Source of the DNA: an uncultured Eggerthella sp.
Lineage (GTDB): Bacteria; Actinomycetota; Coriobacteriia; Coriobacteriales; Eggerthellaceae
Assembly: GCA_900551155.1 (NCBI GenBank)
Contig: URVA01000051.1
Coordinates: 1 to 9,156 of the forward strand
Length of the DNA stretch: 9,156 nucleotides
Direction: 5' to 3'
Part shown: positions 5,153-9,156 of the stretch, piece by piece
How the letters are laid out: the number at the start of each line of letters is the position of its first letter
Position numbering within the stretch: position 1 is the first letter of the stretch
Program-made: the position numbers and the translations under genes
The notes under the pieces: generated by a model
The model's database searches: none
Told to the model about the DNA's origin: nothing
The model's input: the letters and a program-made list of their open reading frames with translations, nothing else

Positions 5153-7480
5153 CTATTCTGACTTGGTTAACACATAACAGAAATGAATTCGCGGATTACG
5201 AGAAAAATCTTCAGGTATGGTTTGAGCGGTAATATTTTCTATCGCTAAACCTAAATTACTTACCGCTTGTTCGTCTAACTTAAAGCTTCGTAAATTTCCC
5301 GAAAAAACAATAGTGCCACCCGAAGCAACAAGACTAACGACCTTACTCAGTAGCTTTACGTGATCACGCTGAATATCCCAGGTGCGCTTGCCCATGGTCT
5401 TGGAGTTAGAAAACGTTGGCGGATCCAAAAAGACCACGTCATACGTATCGGTAACATGGGCAGCATTGGCAGCTCCCGCCGAACCCATCATTGCGGCGTC
5501 TCCCTGAACTTGCTGTTTGGCCTGGTTTTCCACCCAGGAAAGTACGTCAGCTCGAATAAAACGATGCTCTTGCCCTGTAAAACCAGCACGTTGCATGTTA
5601 CGACGAGCCCAATCAAGGTAGGTTTGGCTCATATCCACTGTAGTGGTTTGTGAAGCACCCTGTGCTGCAGCATGAAGCGTTGCTACTCCTGTATAGGCAA
5701 ATAAGTTCAAGAAGCGTTTCCCTTGTGACATTTTGCCTACTAAAGAACGAGTAATGCGATGGTCTAAAAATAAACCAGTATCCAAATATCCCGACAAGTC
5801 CACCTCAATAGGCAAACCATCTTCTTCAACAATAATCGAATACGACTGATGAGATTCTTTTCGATACTGAGAGCCCCCTCTATCTTGGCGGCGAACACGC
5901 GTAAAGAGACGATCATCTGGCACTTCAAAGAGCGCTTGCGCAACCGCGCAAGCATCATTGAAGCGGCGAGCAGCCTTTTGAGGATCGACTTCTTTTGGCG
6001 CTTGATATTCGCTTACCAATACATGGACTATCTGCGTTCCCTTTTCTTCAAAAACATCAACTGACACCGCATAATCGGGAAGATCGGCATCATATACACG
6101 ATATGCATGAATGTTGTTCTTAGTAGCCCATTTTCTTCGTGCTTTAATCATCTTACGTAAACGAGCAGCAAATTGTTCTGCATGACCTGAAGAAACGGTA
6201 ACGGCAACTTCTCTACCATCAAGCGTTACCACACTAAGCGTTTCTTTACATGAAGCACCAAGCTGATAATCGCGCAAAACAGCTTCGATCGCTCCGTTGT
6301 ATACCGAAAGGCTGCGTTGCGTATCATAGCCAAGCGATGAGTCGATCAAATTATCAGGAGAGATAATACACATCCTCCAAGTCTCTGAAAGGCAATCGAG
6401 ACCCTTAGATAGCTCAGAATAAAACGCATCAAGACTATCTCGTAAAAGACGAACACCATAGGGAGGATTGCATGCTATAAAGCCCGAGGCTTGCGTGTCG
6501 ATTCCGAATCGCTTCAATGTATCGGAAAGCTCAGAGACATTTGCGCAATCAAACTGAACAACATCAGCCAACCCCGCCCGACGAGCATTGCCCTTTGCGA
6601 TTTCTATTGCACGAGAATCTATATCGGAGCCCACCATACAAGGAGCACTCTTTAGTCCTGCCTCAAAACGATCATCAGCATCCGCCAACAAAGCATCAAA
6701 TGCCTCCGCATCGAAATCAGCATTTCCCTCAAACCCCCAATAATCACGTGAGAGTCCTGGTGCGCGATCGGTTGCCATCATTGCTGCTTCAAGCACGAGC
6801 GTACCGCTACCACATGTGGGATCAACAAAAGCAGGTGCATCAAGAATAGATTGACCTTTGCGCTTTGCTTCAGCACGACGAAGAGCTGGAGAAGCAAGGT
6901 GATCCCAACCGCCCCATACCAGCATGCCTGCTGCAAGTGCTTCTTTGAGAGGAGCTTCTACCGTTTCGCCCTGTTCACGATATCCACGCCTATGAAGTGA
7001 TTCACCTGCATAATCAATCGAAATAGTTGCTTTCTTATTGTGAATAGAAACCCAGAGAGGAACATCGGCACGACGCGGCGCCACATCGGGACGAAACCCG
7101 CGTTGTGCGCGTAAAGAATCACATACCGCATCTTTTACCTTAAGGGCACTAAATTGCGAATTGCGAAGGGCCTCATTTCCCCCACGTGCCGCAACAGAAA
7201 TAGTTGCACGAGGACCAATAAGATTTACCCAGGGCAGGGCTTTTACTCCCTGATAAAGTTCTTCTGCACTTACAGCGCTCACGCGTCCTACTACTCGTAG
7301 TACACGCGAAGCAATGCGCGACCACAAACAGACACGATATCCATCAGTTTTAGTGCCGAAAAATGCAACACCACCTTTTAAGGGACGAACACGCTGTGCA
7401 CGCAAGCGCTTTAATTCATCAGCTAAAAGCTGCTCGAATCCCTTAGGACACGTTGCAAAATATTCAATCGTTTCACTCAT
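5153..7480 (-). CDS. rlmL: Bifunctional 23S rRNA methyltransferase RlmKL (G2445 N2 and G2069 N7)
   Basis: In well-studied relatives this fused enzyme makes m2G2445 (RlmL half) and m7G2069 (RlmK half) on 23S rRNA during 50S assembly, using S-adenosylmethionine. Numbering from the first in-frame ATG at 7495, a THUMP-type RNA-binding region spans about 55-165. The first methyltransferase carries DPTCGSGT (225-232) and the catalytic NPPYG (343-347). The second, C-terminal Rossmann methyltransferase carries NLFAYTG (597-603) and LDPPTFSNS (690-698). Both catalytic motifs are intact and the size (775-780 residues) is slightly above the E. coli protein. An Ala/Gly/Met-rich insert lies at about 656-683. 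I chose the ATG at 7480 because AGG stands six bases upstream and the family starts near there; the ATG at 7495 has no ribosome site and adds only MNRLG. It heads a probable two-gene unit with the transporter. Confidence 0.92.
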   Translation of the reverse strand: MSETIEYFATCPKGFEQLLADELKRLRAQRVRPLKGGVAFFGTKTDGYRVCLWSRIASRVLRVVGRVSAVSAEELYQGVKALPWVNLIGPRATISVAARGGNEALRNSQFSALKVKDAVCDSLRAQRGFRPDVAPRRADVPLWVSIHNKKATISIDYAGESLHRRGYREQGETVEAPLKEALAAGMLVWGGWDHLASPALRRAEAKRKGQSILDAPAFVDPTCGSGTLVLEAAMMATDRAPGLSRDYWGFEGNADFDAEAFDALLADADDRFEAGLKSAPCMVGSDIDSRAIEIAKGNARRAGLADVVQFDCANVSELSDTLKRFGIDTQASGFIACNPPYGVRLLRDSLDAFYSELSKGLDCLSETWRMCIISPDNLIDSSLGYDTQRSLSVYNGAIEAVLRDYQLGASCKETLSVVTLDGREVAVTVSSGHAEQFAARLRKMIKARRKWATKNNIHAYRVYDADLPDYAVSVDVFEEKGTQIVHVLVSEYQAPKEVDPQKAARRFNDACAVAQALFEVPDDRLFTRVRRQDRGGSQYRKESHQSYSIIVEEDGLPIEVDLSGYLDTGLFLDHRITRSLVGKMSQGKRFLNLFAYTGVATLHAAAQGASQTTTVDMSQTYLDWARRNMQRAGFTGQEHRFIRADVLSWVENQAKQQVQGDAAMMGSAGAANAAHVTDTYDVVFLDPPTFSNSKTMGKRTWDIQRDHVKLLSKVVSLVASGGTIVFSGNLRSFKLDEQAVSNLGLAIENITAQTIPEDFSRNPRIHFCYVLTKSE

Positions 7481-7524
7481 ACCAAGCCTATTCATTCAGT
7501 ATGACGGAATTACACCAAATCTTA

Positions 7525-7547
7525 TCTCGTTGGAAACAACAACGAGA
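7525..7547. other. Short hairpin next to the long inverted repeat
   Basis: TCTCGTTG (7525-7532) pairs perfectly with CAACGAGA (7540-7547) around the loop GAAACAA. It overlaps the outer arm of the long inverted repeat by two bases, so both can form almost side by side. No T-run follows on either strand, so it is not an intrinsic terminator. It lies in the rlmKL leader region. Confidence 0.45.
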
Positions 7548-7643
7548 AAGCAGCTGATGAGTGCCTTAGACCCAACAGACGAAGGGAATTACCTTCGCAC
7601 AACGTCTGTGCTCGGAGGGTGTAAGGTGCCATCAGCTGCTTTC
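7546..7643. repeat. 98-nt rod-like inverted repeat, candidate structured RNA or small element
   Basis: The outer arms GAAAGCAGCTGATG (7546-7559) and CATCAGCTGCTTTC (7630-7643) are perfectly complementary over 14 bp. The interior pairs further on the plus strand: GCCTTA (7563-7568) with TAAGGT (7622-7627), ACCC (7570-7573) with GGGT (7617-7620), ACAGACG (7575-7581) with CGTCTGT (7603-7609), and AAGG (7582-7585) with CCTT (7592-7595) around GAATTA. Two 7-base bulges fall on the 3' side. The result is one long rod on either strand; a G-U pair makes the plus strand fit slightly better. I could not match it to a known riboswitch, T-box, SRP RNA, 6S RNA or ribozyme. It lies between rpoD and rlmKL, so it could be an rlmKL leader, a small RNA or a MITE-like insertion. 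Confidence 0.6.
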
Positions 7644-7660
7644 ACCGTGTCATTTGCATT

Positions 7661-7696
7661 TAATACAAACTTGCGGCGGCCAACAAGCCGCCGCAA
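7661..7696 (-). terminator. Probable terminator of rpoD
   Basis: On the minus strand, TTGCGGCGGC and GCCGCCGCAA (plus 7687-7696 and 7671-7680) form a perfect 10-bp GC-rich stem with a 6-base loop. They are followed by GTTTGTATT, which is T-rich but not a clean run. It begins four bases past the rpoD stop. Confidence 0.65.
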
Positions 7697-7699
7697 TGC

Positions 7700-8950
7700 C
7701 TAATCTTCCAAGTAATCCTTCAGCTTTTGAGAACGTGAAGGGTGACGAAGCTTTGCCAACGTCTTAGATTCAATCTGACGAATACGCTCACGCGTTACGC
7801 CAAATTCTCGACCAACCTCTTCTAAGGTACGAGGATGACCATCTTCCAGACCAAAACGCAACGAGATAACTTTGCGCTCACGTTCTGCCAAGCCCTCCAG
7901 CGTCTTTGCAAGCTGTTCTTGCAACATGCTGAAGCTTGCTGCATCAGGAGGAACAACCGCCGCATCGTCTTCGATAAAGTCACCCAGCTGAGAATCTTCC
8001 TCTTCGCCAATTGGAGTTTCCAAAGAAACTGGTTCCTGGGAAATCTTTTGAATTTCACGAACACGCTCTGGCGTTAAGCCCATTTCCTCAGCAATCTCTT
8101 CAGGAGTAGGTTCGCGTCCAAGTGTTTGCAAGAGCTGACGCTGAATACGTACCAACTTGTTAATGGTTTCTACCATGTGTACTGGAATACGAATAGTACG
8201 AGCCTGGTCCGCAATAGCACGAGTAATGGCCTGACGAATCCACCATGTTGCATAAGTTGAAAATTTAAATCCCTTAGTATAATCAAATTTCTCGACTGCT
8301 TTGATTAAACCCATGTTACCTTCTTGAATCAAATCTAAAAATAACATTCCTCTTCCAACATATCTTTTAGCAATCGATACAACTAAACGTAAGTTAGCAG
8401 CAGCGAGTTCCTTTTTTGCGTCTTCATCTCCTTCTAAAATCTTTTTAGCAAGGTCTATCTCCTCATCATGAGTAAGCAGTTCAACGCGTCCAATCTCTTT
8501 TAAATACATTTTAACTGGATCATTGATCTTGACATTACTTCCTAATTGATTTTGATCTAATTCCGCATCAGCATCAGCAACTTGATACATATGAATCGTA
8601 TCACCTGTCATCATATCGAAATCACCAGCAAAATCTAAATCTGGAGTATCACCATCTAATCCTAAATCATCATCTAGTCCTAAATCATCATCTAATTCAG
8701 CAGGTACACCAGCTAATAATACTTCGTCTTCTACATCTAAATCATCTAATCCATCATCAGAAATAACAATATCATTATTTCCAATAAATTCTAATAGTTC
8801 CTCTGCAAGATCATCATTTAAATCATATGTAGATAAATAATTATCAATTTGATCTTGTGTTAATACACCATCTTCTTTTTTAGCATCATTTAAAACAATT
8901 TGCTTTAAATCATCAAATGATACTGCAGTTACATTTTTCTTTTTCTTCAT
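7700..8950 (-). CDS. rpoD: Primary (housekeeping) RNA polymerase sigma factor, mosaic composition
   Basis: The 416-residue sigma-70 group 1 factor directs RNA polymerase to -35/-10 promoters. Region 1.1 spans about 8-60, then a very acidic linker (65-110), region 1.2 at 142-175 (INDPVKMYLKEIG), region 2 at 183-258 (including the core-binding and -10 melting segment FSTYATWWIRQ), region 3 at 262-335 (EPVSLETPIGEEEDS), and region 4 at 348-412 with the helix-turn-helix VTRERIRQIESKTL. All regions are intact. The start ATG at 8950 has AAGGAG at 8957-8962, six bases upstream, overlapping the stop of dnaG. Oddly, codons change style near residue 237 (about 8240). The 5' part is AT-rich and Firmicutes-like (GRGMLFLDLIQEGNMGLIKA), while the 3' part uses CGT/GCG codons and reads like an actinobacterial sigma factor (LTPERVREIQKIS, VVPPDAASF). 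The coding frame is continuous, but the gene as given may be chimeric. Confidence 0.95.
   Translation of the reverse strand: MKKKKNVTAVSFDDLKQIVLNDAKKEDGVLTQDQIDNYLSTYDLNDDLAEELLEFIGNNDIVISDDGLDDLDVEDEVLLAGVPAELDDDLGLDDDLGLDGDTPDLDFAGDFDMMTGDTIHMYQVADADAELDQNQLGSNVKINDPVKMYLKEIGRVELLTHDEEIDLAKKILEGDEDAKKELAAANLRLVVSIAKRYVGRGMLFLDLIQEGNMGLIKAVEKFDYTKGFKFSTYATWWIRQAITRAIADQARTIRIPVHMVETINKLVRIQRQLLQTLGREPTPEEIAEEMGLTPERVREIQKISQEPVSLETPIGEEEDSQLGDFIEDDAAVVPPDAASFSMLQEQLAKTLEGLAERERKVISLRFGLEDGHPRTLEEVGREFGVTRERIRQIESKTLAKLRHPSRSQKLKDYLED
8225..8260. other. Composition breakpoint inside rpoD
   Basis: Hand counts per 60 bases give GC of about 50% at 7741-7800, 45% at 8161-8220, 37% at 8221-8280 and 30% at 8281-8340, then 33-38% to 8700 and about 25% beyond 8760. 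On the minus strand, codons switch from TTT TCA ACT TAT GCA to CGT CAG GCC within the nearly invariant TYATWWIRQ segment. This marks a join between two sources, through recombination or assembly. Confidence 0.65.
8651..8698. repeat. 18-bp tandem repeat coding for DDDLGL units in the sigma factor
   Basis: A unit of the form CATCATCTAGTCCTAAAT (8668-8685) is preceded by a near-copy (about 8651-8667) and followed by a partial copy (8686-8698), about 2.7 copies in all. On the minus strand it encodes the acidic repeat DDDLGL (residues 88-99) in the linker between sigma regions 1.1 and 1.2. It can change length by slippage in steps of six residues. Confidence 0.7.
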
Positions 8951-8953
8951 ATA

Positions 8954-9156
8954 TTACTCCTTGTCTTTTAATGCTATGATTTCTTTTAATATTTGCGCCT
9001 TTTGTTTAGGATCAAAAGTATCTGCCAATGCTTTTGTTAATTCTTCTTTTTTTACCATTACAGTTTTTTCTTTAATTGTTTCAATATAATCATCAATGGC
9101 TTTAGTATCTTTTAACTTAGGTAATCCTAATTGCGATATCTCAATTATATTTTGAA
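8954..9156 (-). CDS. dnaG: Probable DNA primase DnaG, C-terminal end only
   Basis: The minus strand is open from the right edge to a TAA at 8954-8956, giving 66 residues; the start and all catalytic (zinc, TOPRIM) domains lie outside the window. The fragment is lysine-rich and helical, ending with a segment like KAQILKEIIALKDKE. This resembles the C-terminal helicase-interacting end of Firmicutes DnaG. The identification rests mostly on position: it ends six bases before the AAGGAG-driven rpoD start, the classic dnaG-rpoD macromolecular-synthesis pair. Its stop overlaps the rpoD Shine-Dalgarno, so the two are surely cotranscribed and may be translationally coupled. GC is about 25%, far below the left part of the window, so it belongs to the same AT-rich source as the 5' part of rpoD. 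Other small helical proteins cannot be excluded from 66 residues. Confidence 0.6.
   Translation of the reverse strand, partial: QNIIEISQLGLPKLKDTKAIDDYIETIKEKTVMVKKEELTKALADTFDPKQKAQILKEIIALKDKE

Noticed and set aside
7553..7561. CTGATGAG, the core motif of hammerhead ribozymes, at the start of the rod-like element
   Set aside because: The CTGATG bases pair perfectly with CATCAG of the opposite arm, and no GAAA follows the presumed stem II, so the hammerhead core cannot form.
7480..7700. T-box, SAM, cobalamin, TPP or THF riboswitch ahead of rlmKL
   Set aside because: None of the conserved core sequences of these families could be found on either strand; only the rod and one hairpin are present.
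5360..7703. Several medium-length plus-strand open frames opposite rlmKL
   Set aside because: They lie entirely or mostly opposite a long, motif-complete gene, with no ribosome sites and no recognisable domains.

Overview
The window is compact bacterial chromosome with no tRNA, rRNA, CRISPR array, insertion sequence or phage gene that I could find. Most of it (about 1-8230) has moderate GC: lines of 60 bases that I counted by hand give roughly 45-52%. The C-terminal half of the sigma factor reads like an actinobacterial primary sigma factor. My best guess for this part is a moderate-GC member of Coriobacteriia (Atopobium/Olsenella-like); this is inferred from motif style, not from a search. 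The right end (about 8250-9156) is different: AT-rich (about 30-38%, falling to about 25% beyond 8760), with TTA/AGA/AAA-type codons and a Firmicutes-like (Erysipelotrichia-like) dnaG-rpoD arrangement.

Layout, left to right. A truncated membrane-protein gene runs off the left edge on the minus strand; its -10 box sits so close to the start codon that the transcript is probably leaderless. A strong intrinsic terminator follows, then a cysteine synthase gene (minus, GTG start, strong Shine-Dalgarno). Across a 243-bp divergent promoter region lies a low-molecular-weight protein tyrosine phosphatase (plus). Next is an unclassified protein with an N-terminal Schlafen AlbA_2 domain (plus), with its own promoter overlapping a direct repeat. 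Its stop overlaps, tail to tail, the end of an SLC13/ArsB-type membrane transporter (minus). That transporter lies 20 bp downstream of a large fused 23S rRNA methyltransferase gene, rlmKL (minus), and is probably cotranscribed with it. The 219-bp gap upstream of rlmKL holds a 98-nt rod-like inverted repeat of unknown function and the terminator of rpoD. Then come the primary sigma factor gene rpoD (minus) and the 3' end of a probable dnaG (minus), running off the right edge.

How the genes relate. dnaG-rpoD is the familiar macromolecular-synthesis pair (replication primase plus housekeeping sigma factor). RlmKL modifies 23S rRNA, CysK makes cysteine, and the phosphatase, Schlafen-like protein and transporter have no clear joint pathway. 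I do not see a convincing new defence or metabolic system.

The most remarkable signal is the change of base composition and codon style inside rpoD, at about 8225-8260, in the codons for the almost invariant region 2 segment TYATWWIRQ. Sigma regions 1-2 look Firmicutes-like and regions 3-4 look actinobacterial, with the reading frame intact. Either two organisms' contigs were joined through a conserved stretch (most likely, if this is a metagenome assembly) or a real recombination made a chimeric sigma factor. Reads spanning the junction would decide.
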